Assembly: GCA_027575765.1 (NCBI GenBank)
Contig: JANBPT010001015.1
Span: 1 to 16,470 of the forward strand
Reading direction: 5' to 3'
Origin: Tieghemiomyces parasiticus
Lineage: Eukaryota; Kickxellomycota; Dimargaritomycetes; Dimargaritales; Dimargaritaceae
DNA: 16,470 bases
The notes beneath the pieces are model-generated. The model saw nothing but the letters and a program-made list of their open reading frames with translations, did no database searches and had not been told where the DNA came from. Made by a program: the position numbers and the translations under genes. Shown piece by piece: positions 8,759 through 16,470 of the stretch; position 1 is the stretch's first letter; each line of letters starts with the position of its first letter.

Positions 8759-10099
8759 ATGACTTTCGTCCCCCTCGATCTGCCCGAAGAGCTCTTTGGG
8801 CTCATCATCGGGTACTTGCCTTTCTCTGACCGGGTGGGGCTTTCACTAGTTAACCGACCACTGCGCGAACGACTACTACCCTATGTTTTCTACCAAACTA
8901 AATTGGCCAGTACAGCCATCGACCAGGGCTCCATGTCCGATGAAGACGGTCACATGGTTCTCCGCCGGCACGGCCGGTACGCCTGTCGTGTTTACTGTGA
9001 TTTCCTTCAATCACGCCTGGCCGACCGCGACGCGTTTCTGACCGAGTCGTTGCGGCATGTCCCTCACCTCCGACGCATCCATCTCCGCGGGCTGACGCAG
9101 CCCCTTGCCACCTACATTCCACGTTATCTTCCTCCGTCCCGAACCAGCCACCTCACTCATTTGAGCTTGACCCACCACGACAAGTACCGCGATGCCTCGA
9201 ACGTCAGTCGCTCCCCTCCGCCCTCCAGCAGCGAGCTGTATCCTCCCGATCGGGGGCTCTTCCGTATCCTTGCGCGCTGCCCGCGGCTCCGCTTCTTGGA
9301 ACTGGTAGGGCCCCGGTTCCGGCTGTCCTACCCGCAGTGGACCCAGCTCTTCCTATACCATTGTCCACAGCTCATCCACCTCCGCACTCGGGCTTGCGGA
9401 GACGACAACCTAATTCATGCCATCGCTGCCGCCCTCCCGCGCCTTGTAACCTTGCAGCTGAGCTTTCACGAGATTGAAGGTCCCACCTTGGCCTTGCTCC
9501 CCCTCCACTGCCCCAACCTTCGCTCGCTCTTCATGTATCCGCTCCCCGTCCGGCAAAACCATCTCTTGGAGACCATGGACGCGCAGCACTGGCCCCGCCT
9601 CCGTTACCTCCATCTCACGGGCGATTACTACGAACGGCCGCCCACTGACATCGCTGCCATCGCCCGATACCTCTGTCCCTTCCGCCACCCCTGGACCAAC
9701 CTCCAGACGTTGAGCCTCGATAATGTCAGCCTTGGTGACCTCGTGTGGGAACAGATCGCCACCCGCTGTCCGCAGCTCAAGGACGTTACCTTCGACGGCT
9801 GTCCCATCACCGATGTCGCCCTCCGCCGTCTTCTTGAGCGCCTGCCTCGTCTGGAACGGTTCCGTTTGCGCAACATTGAGTGCGAGCTCACGCCAGCCTG
9901 CCTCCCGAAACGCATTGCCTCCGACCGGCTCTACCACTTGGCCATGATCATCAAGGACTTTCAACCCAGTTGGTTGTTCCACCTCCAGCCCCAGCTGTCA
10001 CACCTCCGCGAACTGGTCCTCTTCAAGTTCAACAAAAAGCCCAATCCCCGCGAGGTCCAACAGTATTTCCCTGGCGTCACCATCAGCTTTGACAGTTAG
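8759..10099 (+). CDS. F-box and leucine-rich-repeat protein
   Basis: One uninterrupted frame encodes 446 aa. Residues 6-45 form an F-box: LDLPEELFGLIIGYL, then D24, then LSLVNRPLRERL. This is the segment that binds Skp1 in SCF ubiquitin ligases. Between about 98 and 425 there are roughly eight to ten irregular leucine-rich repeats of the CPxLRxLxL type (HVPHLRRIHL, RCPRLRFLEL, HCPQLIHLRT, ALPRLVTLQL, HCPNLRSLFM, HWPRLRYLHL, RCPQLKDVTF, RLPRLERFRL). In known proteins these form the curved surface that recruits the substrate. The ATG at 8759 is chosen because the F-box begins at once after it and the leader contains no better start. A Pro/Ser-rich loop (about 145-165) interrupts the early repeats. 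The architecture is that of Grr1-like or FBXL adaptors, but F-box/LRR genes are numerous and variable in fungi, so I name no substrate. The lack of introns contrasts with several neighbours. Confidence 0.88.
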   Translation: MTFVPLDLPEELFGLIIGYLPFSDRVGLSLVNRPLRERLLPYVFYQTKLASTAIDQGSMSDEDGHMVLRRHGRYACRVYCDFLQSRLADRDAFLTESLRHVPHLRRIHLRGLTQPLATYIPRYLPPSRTSHLTHLSLTHHDKYRDASNVSRSPPPSSSELYPPDRGLFRILARCPRLRFLELVGPRFRLSYPQWTQLFLYHCPQLIHLRTRACGDDNLIHAIAAALPRLVTLQLSFHEIEGPTLALLPLHCPNLRSLFMYPLPVRQNHLLETMDAQHWPRLRYLHLTGDYYERPPTDIAAIARYLCPFRHPWTNLQTLSLDNVSLGDLVWEQIATRCPQLKDVTFDGCPITDVALRRLLERLPRLERFRLRNIECELTPACLPKRIASDRLYHLAMIIKDFQPSWLFHLQPQLSHLRELVLFKFNKKPNPREVQQYFPGVTISFDS

Positions 10100-10445
10100 G
10101 GTAGCAGTTCCATCGTGCCCCCCCCCTCGTCGATCGCCCACCGTATTCCGATACATCAAGCCATTTAGGGCGGTGCCCGTCCCCTACCGCTGGTCATCCA
10201 CGCCTGCCCACCAAACTATCCAGGGTGTCAATCACATCGTCACCTACCCCTCCCCCTTCACTCTCCCTATCAATCGCTCCAAATCCGCAGGTCACTGTAA
10301 TCTCACTATTAGCCTCTGTATCAATCGGTTAATTTTCCCCCAGTGTGCAGATTGGTAGGCCTGTTACGTTTATAATTGCCCTGGTACATATATATATTTC
10401 CCTCTCATGTATTATTATATTTAGCACGGTACTTCTCCACTGTGT

Positions 10446-10451
10446 AATAAA
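10446..10451 (+). terminator. Possible polyadenylation signal of the F-box gene
   Basis: AATAAA in an AT-rich stretch, about 350 bases after the F-box stop. The distance is long, so a nearer non-canonical signal is possible. Confidence 0.35.
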
Positions 10452-10572
10452 AACCCAATTCGGATCACAATCCGATCCTGTTGCTCTCAACCTATAGGAA
10501 TGAAATGAGCCCAATTGCGGCACACACTTGCAAACTAAATTTGACATAGAATACGTTATGCTGCCAACTGTA

Positions 10573-10578
10573 TTTATT
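10573..10578 (-). terminator. Polyadenylation signal of OST5
   Basis: AATAAA on the minus strand begins 52 bases past the OST5 stop codon, in AT-rich sequence. Confidence 0.6.
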
Positions 10579-10629
10579 CATAACTAATACTGTTCACATT
10601 ACCTGTTCTACAGCGTAAGGGGTTGGATT

Positions 10630-11193
10630 TTAGACGTAGACACCGCAGTATACCAAGGTAAAGAGGAGGGCAAACGCGAGGCTCACGCTGGAACCGGCGG
10701 CCAGGCTGAACTCCTTCAAGGGCGCGTTCCGGGGAAGGCTGGTGCAGGCACAGTGATCGTGGGGAAGATAGACAGCACACGGGTAAGCGACCGCGGTCTG
10801 ATTGCAGTTCCTTAGTTCCGTTGGAAGGCTGACCCATATCTAGGTAAATCAATCGGTATAATACTCAACAATGTGAGAAGTACGTGGCTACTTACATGCT
10901 GTAGGAGGCCATGAGTGACAGACCCAGTACGAGGGAAACGACGGCGAGGTAGGGGAAGCTCGAGAGCGGTAGCATCGGCTGGAAAGACAGACCAGCAAAT
11001 GACGAGGTCTGAAGACGTTACAAGTAACGAGGTAATTGGTAGTGGCAAGGTGGTATTAGGCTCCTGGGCATCCGGTATCCGCCGGACTCTTTGATGTGCT
11101 GGGCTTGCACTGCCTGTAGATTTTTCCACCGGACCATGCTGGCCGGGCCCAGAACCTGCAGGCTTCGTAAATGAGGGGGCTTACATCGCTCAT
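10630..11193 (-). CDS. OST5: Oligosaccharyltransferase subunit OST5/TMEM258
   Basis: Three exons in minus-strand order, 11193-11185, 10978-10896 and 10738-10630, join to 66 aa with two membrane segments. The first exon is only nine bases (Met-Ser-Asp before GTAAGC). Exon 2 encodes PMLPLSSFPYLAVV and helix 1. Exon 3 encodes APLKEFSLAAG and helix 2, ending in YCGVYV. TMEM258/Ost5 proteins share this layout: a short P-rich start, FPxLxVV, two helices, and a terminus of the GVYV/GIYV type. They are small subunits of the ER complex that N-glycosylates nascent proteins. Introns are 11184-10979 (CTTTCCAG acceptor) and 10895-10739 (GTAAGTAGCC donor, CTGCACCAG acceptor). A different acceptor ending at 10829 also keeps frame and would add a 30-residue Cys-rich loop, but the shorter form fits the family length. 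Translation could instead start at the Met at 10975, inside exon 2. Confidence 0.78.
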
Positions 11194-11618
11194 GTTTGAA
11201 AATGGGACAGCCGACTGTTAGGGGATGTGAAGTGGAGGTAAAAAGTACAAGATGAGCTGAGAAGGTGATGGGAAACGCGCTGGCTACCCAGTTGACGAAG
11301 ATGAGGAATGTGGTTAATGCTATCGAAGCAGACAACCCGCAGTGGCCACGGATGTGCTCTCTCCAACTGGCCAGCCATCGGTGTGGGATACCTAGCTACC
11401 AAGGGAGCCGCGAGCCATTACCAATTCATCAGCTCGCTGGCACCCGCCCCCGCCCTTCTTCCTTTCACTCTTCGCCCTTCACCTCATTCCCTACTTTGAC
11501 TCTGCACTTCTTACTACCGCCACCCCCGAACCCAGCATCTCACTCATACAACGCGATCGACGACCCTTATTAATCTCAGCCAAACCAAATCCCGAACTGC
11601 GCCCTCCCCTACCCAACC
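11194..11618. other. Divergent promoter region of OST5 and the RRM gene
   Basis: The two genes start 425 bases apart and point away from each other, so their promoters share this stretch. The right half (about 11440-11618) is C/T-rich on the plus strand. The left half is purine-rich on the plus strand, which makes it pyrimidine-rich in the sense of OST5. I see no TATA box or coding frame that I would support. Confidence 0.55.
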
Positions 11619-12098
11619 ATGACGCTATCCCAGGTTTTCCGCTTGTCGACACGACAACCCCTTGTCATTAGTCCGGCTTTTCGTGTCCTACCCATCACCT
11701 GGTCCCGGCCATACACCGCCGACGAGCGACCCGCCCCGGTCGAAGAACGGGGTATTTATGTCAAGAACCTCCCGTGGAAGACCTCATGGGACGAGGTGGC
11801 CCTCCTGTTCAGTGAGTTTGGCCAGGTCCTGCGGCTCAACCTGCCCCGGGCACCCAACAACAAAGGCAGTGGTGAAGGTCTGCGCATGTTGGGTCATGCC
11901 TTCGTCAACATGCAGAAGGAGGACGCCTTCCGCGCCGTCGACAAGCTGAACGGGTTCAATTTCAAAGGCCGGACGTTGCATGTGTCTTTGACTCGGTCAC
12001 TCCCCAAGGTATCGACTGATCGTGTCGACCATCGCACCTTGAAGACACGGGTGACTTCGTACGGTCCGCGCCCTGGCAAGCCCGGTCCGAAAGACTAG
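11619..12098 (+). CDS. Mitochondrial RNA-binding protein with one RRM
   Basis: A single exon encodes 159 aa. Residues 1-33 are rich in Arg, Ser and hydrophobics without acidic residues (VFRLSTRQ, FRVLPITWSRPY), which predicts a mitochondrial targeting peptide. An RRM occupies about 45-125. RNP2 is IYVKNL (46-51) and RNP1 is GHAFVNMQ (92-99), whose aromatic at F95 suits RNA stacking. The domain ends in GRTLHVSLTRS. The loop between beta2 and beta3 is long and polar (NNKGSGEGLRM). The tail is basic and ends in a Gly/Pro/Lys stretch. Single-RRM mitochondrial proteins of this size act in mitochondrial RNA processing or translation. I cannot name the ortholog. The start is the first ATG after a C/T-rich leader and yields a complete targeting peptide. 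Confidence 0.85.
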   Translation: MTLSQVFRLSTRQPLVISPAFRVLPITWSRPYTADERPAPVEERGIYVKNLPWKTSWDEVALLFSEFGQVLRLNLPRAPNNKGSGEGLRMLGHAFVNMQKEDAFRAVDKLNGFNFKGRTLHVSLTRSLPKVSTDRVDHRTLKTRVTSYGPRPGKPGPKD

Positions 12099-12420
12099 GA
12101 ATTGATCCGTACTACCACTGATTTTACGGTCTGATCGTCCTTGGCTTCGTAGTATCTGTACTCTAACCACTCAACCCCCCCTCCTTCTCTCGTCAGTTGC
12201 ATCCCGCTCAATCCCCATTAAATCATTTAAATCACATTTATTCGCCTTGGAGGTACAGCTGCGTGTAAAATGACAGTATGCCTCCATGGCTAGTCTAATA
12301 GATCTATCCAGTACAGACTGGCAAGCCGGTCTGGTTTGGTTCGCTTCCATGGGATGGGTCGCCTAACCATCTGGGTACCTATCACAACCCCCGCCACCTC
12401 ACACTAACCGATTGAACCGC
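12099..12420. other. Tail-to-tail region between the RRM and uS19m genes
   Basis: Both genes end here. ATTAAA on the plus strand (12217-12222) could serve the RRM gene, and AATAAA on the minus strand (12242-12237) could serve uS19m. The two signals nearly touch, so the 3' UTRs may overlap. I see no gene. Confidence 0.5.
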
Positions 12421-12678
12421 CTACTTGTTCTTGGTCTGGCGGTAGCTGAATCGCACCCGGGTGGGCGCAAACTCGCCCAGCTTGTGACCCACCATTTCGG
12501 CAGTGACGGCCAATGGTAGGTAGTTCTTGCCGTTGTGGATCAAAAATTTGGCGCCGACATGGGACGGGAGGATGGTGCAGGCTCGGACCTTGGTCTTGAT
12601 GGGGATCCCCCGCTCGATCGCCTGCTTAAGGTTGGGGAAGTTGACGAAGAATGGGCCTTTCCATACTGAACGAGTCAT
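12421..12678 (-). CDS. RSM19: Mitochondrial ribosomal protein uS19m
   Basis: A single exon of 85 aa that is recognisable over its whole length as ribosomal protein S19. It starts [11 protein letters not shown] and continues with [43 protein letters not shown] and a basic end (YRQTKNK). S19 sits in the head of the small ribosomal subunit with S13. The lack of cytosolic S15-type features and the bacterial-like length mark it as the mitochondrial version. As in other short nuclear-encoded uS19m proteins there is no separate targeting extension; the basic start probably serves. The flanking DNA is ordinary nuclear sequence, and UGG rather than UGA encodes Trp, so it is not a piece of mitochondrial DNA by appearance. 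It converges with the RRM gene and is followed upstream by the end of the dehydratase gene on the same strand. Confidence 0.93.
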   Translation of the reverse strand: MTRSVWKGPFFVNFPNLKQAIERGIPIKTKVRACTILPSHVGAKFLIHNGKNYLPLAVTAEMVGHKLGEFAPTRVRFSYRQTKNK

Positions 12679-13023
12679 GGTGATGAATCAAATATACTGC
12701 CTGGTGGGGTGAATGGGCGAGGGTGTGTTAACAGAGGACAAAGAAATATCAAAGTAGAAAAAGTGCCCGCTGGAATGGCGTCGATCGGTAGCAACGAATG
12801 TGGAATGAATGGGAAGCGTACGGTTGGGAGTTTGGCCGTCAAATGTGTACAAGTAGGAACTGGAGATGCAAACCAACCAGGTTTTCACTCGCTGATTCGC
12901 TCCCCACACTGGGCTGTTTACAACGAACTATATATTGAAGAGTCTAGTTTGATAGCTCTTTGGCTGCTTTACTTTTTATTTTTAACTGTGGATAATAGAT
13001 CCAAAAGCACAGCTTCAAGTCAC
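12679..13023. other. uS19m promoter and dehydratase 3' UTR
   Basis: This stretch lies between two minus-strand genes. The part near 13000 is AT-rich and holds the 3' end of the dehydratase message. The part near 12690-12850 is purine-rich on the plus strand, that is, pyrimidine-rich in the uS19m sense, like the other leaders. I do not support the plus-strand open frame that crosses it into the dehydratase. Confidence 0.55.
12975..12980 (-). terminator. Polyadenylation signal of the NAD(P)H-hydrate dehydratase gene
   Basis: AATAAA on the minus strand begins 44 bases after the stop codon, within an A-rich run on that strand. Confidence 0.65.
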
Positions 13024-14928
13024 CTAGAAAGTGTCGGGAAACAGCTCTTCGTACGCCACCTGAATGAAATCCAGCAAATTAACGGTCATGGTGGCGCGGC
13101 GGAACTTTTCGAAGGCCTTGCGTGAGGCACGGCGGGTGACGCAGCATCCGGCGTAAGCGGCCAGCATGGGGATACTTTGCGGGTCGACCTCCCGGCCGTG
13201 CTTCCAGACGTTGTTCTGGTAGGCTACGCCCCAGGCCATGAACGTACCCAGGACGCCGGACAGAACGTCACCCTGGCCGCCGCAGCGCTTCAAGCCACCC
13301 TCTTCCTCGCAGACCAGTATTTCCTCGCCGTTGGAAACGATGTCCTGGCGACCCTTCTGGATAACGGTAACCCCGCCGAGGGCACGGCTGAGCGCACGAG
13401 CCGCGTCACCCTGGGTTTTGTCCTCTGTGGACACATCCGTAGCCTCGCATAGCCGCTTGAATTCGTTGATGTTCGGCGTGATGATGCAGTTCGGGTAGCG
13501 CGCCAATAGCTGCGGGTCACGCTGAAGTGCGTAGAGGCCGTCCTGAAAGCGACAAGCGGTAGGAGGAAATGTGCAGATAGCAGCCGGTTTAGAGGGTTCC
13601 TGCCGGTACGATTCTGATCTAAGGAATTCTAGTATGCAGCCCTCTCCAATGCACAGGCCATTGTAAAGTGTACGGTCACTAGCCTCTTATCCCTCAATAT
13701 GTACTTACTGCGTCCACAACAATCGGTATATTCCGCTCCTTGGCCTTGTTGATCACCTCGGCCGTGCACTGAAGCATGAGGTTGTCGCGGGAGAGACCTG
13801 GGCCAACGACCAGGACGTGGAGGCGCGGCAGCAGCTGTGCCACGCGTTCCACAATACTGTCAACTGTGCTGTCGTCGTCGTCGACCACTTCGTCCTTGTG
13901 CAAACTAGTGTAAATAATATAGTACAAGTGTCCGCGTCAGTTGTTAAATACCTCAAGTCCCATGTGATTTTCCCTATCGGGTCGTGTGTGCACCGAATAC
14001 TCTTAAAACCGAAAATGCGCACTCGGATCATACTGGGCGTCAGCAAACTTACGCTGATTTACGCAGGTACGGATGGACCATGAGGTCGGGCGCGTAGCCC
14101 TGAAAAGTAGGTTGGAGAATAGAAAGGGTGTATAATAGACCTGGACGTTAGCAACGGGCCTGCCCAACAAAGTTATGTTGTGCGACAGCCATGGTCGTCG
14201 CCTCGAACCTTTACATGTTCTCCCTCCCCCAGCTGGTGCCGTCAGGTCCTCCTCCCCCCGTGCGCCCTGGGTGGTGAAGCACTCTTACCTTGATTGGGCC
14301 GGCTGCTCCTTGTTCGCAAATCACGTGGCACATGTCAGCGCCCTTACGGCCATCGGATGTCGCGGCGTAAAAGTGGTCGCCGGGTAATCAGTTAGTGCTA
14401 GCGGTAGGCTCAGTTGTCTTCTTTTATCTATATAAACGGTAATGTATCCCGCCGATGCCATGGGCCTTACCAAGTGCAAGGCGGACATGCCGCTAAAATA
14501 GGGTGCTCCAGTATAGCTGGTTAGGTGTAGCGGGGATCAAGAAGATACGCCGGCCAGATATAATGAATTAGTTGTCTACGGCCTTTATCCACCCTCCGGG
14601 TGCGCTTAACTTGCCTGGTCAGATGTACCATGGACTAACTTACTCTTCCGAACCACCAAGTATTGCGACCCTCCCTGATATACCCAGCAGTATGAACGAT
14701 AGTGTTTGAAATCAGCCCAGAAATTAGCCGGGGCAAGTCATTGATATGAATATAGCTGGATATGGACCCAGGCAAACCTTCGCCTCGCCATACATGGGGA
14801 GCCATGTCCAACTAGCCAAACTTACCCGCCTGTCCCTTGTGGAGCTCAGGTGAGAGAGGTGGAATGAAGTGTTTGACAGTGGCGAGTGGGTTGCCCATAG
14901 TGGTATTGACGAAACGGCGTAGTGACAT
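13024..14928 (-). CDS. NAXD: ATP-dependent (S)-NAD(P)H-hydrate dehydratase (NAXD/CARKD)
   Basis: Seven exons in minus-strand order (14928-14826, 14674-14644, 14516-14471, 14342-14289, 14099-14053, 13904-13709, 13542-13024) join in frame to 331 aa. Donors are GTAAG-type throughout. The enzyme converts the damaged hydrated nicotinamide cofactors NADHX and NADPHX back to NADH and NADPH using ATP, working with an epimerase encoded elsewhere. Ribokinase-like landmarks in order: PPLSPELHKGQAG (about 23-35), RVAILGGSEDYTGAPYFSG (36-54), LGADMCHVICE, APDLMVHPYL (81-90), VVGPGLSRD (126-134), VVDADGLY (156-163), TPNINEF (181-187), QKGRQDIVSNGE (221-232) and the catalytic RCGGQGDVLSG (245-255, D251). 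The N-terminus (MSLRRFVNTT) could target mitochondria, with Met11 as a cytosolic start, but this is inference. Exon 4's acceptor (GTAAG|GGC) has a weak pyrimidine tract but is fixed by frame and motif. An Asp run at about 102-105 lies in a surface loop. Confidence 0.93.
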
Positions 14929-16178
14929 GCGCTGAATGTGACGAAGCTGACTAATTGCCCTAGGTAACGGTAGTGAGGGAGTAAACGAGAATAAGAGGGG
15001 GGTACGTGGTCAGCTAAAAGGGCGAAAGATAAGCAAGGCAGGGAAGCTTTGTGACGGTGACTTCATAGACCTTTCCCATGGCGAGTGATGCGCCCATGAC
15101 CTCAGTCCCTGAGACCGAGACCATCAGGCGTCTGGGCGTCACAAACAGTCTCCGCCTAATACACAGTGGTGGGCGAGTTCTAGCAGTGAGATGGGTCCCT
15201 CCATACAAAGCAGATGGTGTATCCACATCACGTGATAATAAGGCCCTCTCAAATCGGTTGGGGGGTCCAAGTGGCCATGGCGTCCCGGTGGGCAGTGCGG
15301 CTACATTATGCCCAGCGTTCTTGGAGGAGGCCGAGCATTTATTACTATTGCGCCTGTACGCTGGTCGATTTAATATGTTTGAGTGCCGCTGCTTGTGTAC
15401 AGTGCGTAGGTGCGGCTACCCCTTGGCCACGCCTGACTATGTAGCGGACCAGGTCCTTAAAGGTGCAATGTCACGGAAAATGTGAGTGGGTAAAGAGTAT
15501 CGGATCATCTCGCCGCCATATCCCAACCCTCGTCCGCCTCACTCCACCAATTTGGCTGGCTTGTGCGGCCCTCCTGGCCCACATCCCCCCTCCCCATCCT
15601 ATGGGGCCCTACGGCACGCGCCAGCCGCCCCGCCAGTCAGTCAGCCCAACCACCACCCCCACCCTTGTGGAGTCCTTTGGGTGTCTCAAATCTCCACCCT
15701 GCCTCAAGGATTCACACCATGTTCGAACGTTGCCTAGCTGTGTGATTCAATTCTCCCTCCTTACAGACGCACTTTCTTCAAGACCGATTCGGCTCCAATT
15801 CCATTGAATCATCGCACCCTATTTCCCTCCTGTTCGTCGCCGTACGTGTGCTCTCCCTTTTTTTTTCGTTCCCTAGGTACGGTACTATACGCTAGTCGTA
15901 ATCCTTCGATCGTGCCTTTAGTCCATTGCCGCGCTACCGCGGCCCCTAGATGTGCAGCCTCTCCTATTGTGGTAGAGCCTAGACCTCACTCGGGATCACC
16001 CGGCCTTCCTGATCTCCTAGGATGGCCCTGGCTAGACTGACGATGTTCATCCATAGTCTACGAGGTGCCACCTTGGACTTCAGATAGGAGACCAGCTTAC
16101 TAACTGGTACCTCCGCACTATCCTTTCACCCTCCCGGAAAACCCTTACCACCCGTCCACCAGACTTTTCCGTTCCGCC
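14929..16178. other. Divergent region between the dehydratase and the last gene
   Basis: This stretch should contain the promoters of both flanking genes. An open frame at 15078-15485 begins with ATG in a good context and would give 135 aa. It has no motif that I recognise and is crossed by an antisense open frame, so I do not call it a gene. From about 15510 to 15680, and again before 16178, the plus strand is C/T-rich. I see no AATAAA serving a plus-strand gene here and no RNA gene. Confidence 0.5.
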
Positions 16179-16470
16179 ATGATTGCCAGAACGCCCCTGT
16201 CGGCCGCCCTCAAGAGCGCCGTTCGCTTCACCGTGAGCCGCCCGGGTCAGGTAGGTTACTGGCGCTCTACACCGTCGCTTCTTGAGTCCCAGTTCGGGGA
16301 TACAATTTTCTGGTACCCAGCGCACCCGTCCTTTAAGCCTTCGACAGTATCTAACCTTCTATCTACCGAATTTTACACACGCACACACACACTCGACAAC
16401 ATGATTTCGCCGCCCACCCCAGGCCCGCCGTATGACCACCCAGGCCGCCGAGTCGACCGCTAAGGTAATT
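16179..16470 (+). CDS. Mitochondrial precursor protein, first two exons
   Basis: Exon 1 (16179-16250, 24 codons) and exon 2 (16423-16464, 14 codons) join in phase 0 across an intron with a GTAGGT donor and a CACCCCAG acceptor. A second donor, GTAATT, follows at 16465 and the gene leaves the window. The 38 residues form a typical targeting peptide: MIARTPLSAALKSAVRF is an amphipathic Arg/Lys/Ala/Ser helix without acids, and ARRMTTQAA in exon 2 looks like a matrix-protease region. The mature protein is not visible, so its identity cannot be given. The start context is CCGCCATGA after a C/T-rich leader. An (AC)n tract lies in the intron at 16375-16392. Confidence 0.65.
16375..16392 (+). repeat. 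(AC)n microsatellite in the last intron
   Basis: Nine AC-like units with one GC interruption lie 30 bases before the CACCCCAG acceptor of the mitochondrial precursor gene. Length variation between strains is likely. Confidence 0.7.

Larger units (their letters stand above)
10100..10629. other. Tail-to-tail region between F-box and OST5 genes
   Basis: Both flanking genes end here, so the stretch should hold only 3' UTRs. The first 250 bases are C/T-rich and the remainder is AT-rich with a short (AT)5 tract at 10388-10397. It contains a plus-strand AATAAA at 10446 and a minus-strand AATAAA at 10578-10573. I see no gene. Confidence 0.6.

Noticed and set aside
9410..9982. 190-codon minus-strand frame
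   Set aside because: It is antisense to the F-box/LRR repeats and results from GC-rich codon use; no recognisable motif.
10739..10839. OST5 exon 3 starting right after the CCTAG at 10840
   Set aside because: Joining there puts exon 2 out of frame and meets a stop within ten codons. The acceptor ending at 10739 keeps frame and family length.
12709..13125. 138-codon plus-strand frame
   Set aside because: It overlaps the dehydratase C-terminus in antisense and has no motif.
14427..14436. TATATAAA on the plus strand
   Set aside because: It lies inside dehydratase intron 3 and no plus-strand gene follows.
15014..15226. Minus-strand frame upstream of the dehydratase
   Set aside because: It ends before the dehydratase start, has no motif and competes with an equally unsupported plus frame.

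Overview
The window is nuclear DNA from a fungus. The genes are interrupted by short spliceosomal introns (127 to 392 bases) with GTAAGT-like donors and AG acceptors. The products are conserved eukaryotic proteins, and one family, the small ankyrin protein, looks fungus-typical. The GC-rich coding sequence, many introns per gene and pyrimidine-rich leaders would suit an early-diverging (zygomycete-grade) fungus, but that placement is inference. Intron-containing genes were assembled here by joining exons by eye, using frame, splice signals and remembered family motifs. No transcript or database evidence was available.

Left part (1-5200). A gene on the minus strand runs off the left edge and encodes the start of a membrane-anchored PXA-domain (sorting-nexin type) protein. 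A gap of about 1.3 kb with one exon-like reading frame follows. Then come two plus-strand genes: a VIP36/ERGIC-53-type L-type lectin of the early secretory pathway (two exons, 307 aa), and a small ankyrin-repeat protein (four exons, 194 aa).

Middle (5170-8758). About 3.6 kb shows no gene that I can support. Its right half is visibly pyrimidine-rich on the plus strand and has several TATA-like sequences. The last of these lies about 200 bases before an intronless F-box/leucine-rich-repeat gene (446 aa).

Right part (10100-16470) is gene-dense, and most products look mitochondrial. In order: the tiny oligosaccharyltransferase subunit OST5/TMEM258 (minus strand, three exons, 66 aa; ER), a mitochondrial RRM protein (plus, 159 aa), mitochondrial ribosomal protein uS19m (minus, 85 aa), the ATP-dependent NAD(P)H-hydrate dehydratase of metabolite repair (minus, seven exons, 331 aa), and the first two exons of a protein with a mitochondrial targeting peptide (plus, cut by the right edge).

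The genes do not form a pathway or operon. Two membrane-traffic or glycoprotein genes (lectin, OST5) and several mitochondrial genes lie side by side, with two tail-to-tail pairs and several divergent pairs. I found no mobile element, CRISPR array, tRNA, rRNA or undescribed multi-gene system. The points most worth a second look are an apparent His-to-Ala change in the lectin sugar site, the 9-base first coding exon of OST5, the ambiguous start of the PXA gene, the exon-like frame near 1.3-1.56 kb, and the 3.6-kb gene-poor stretch.
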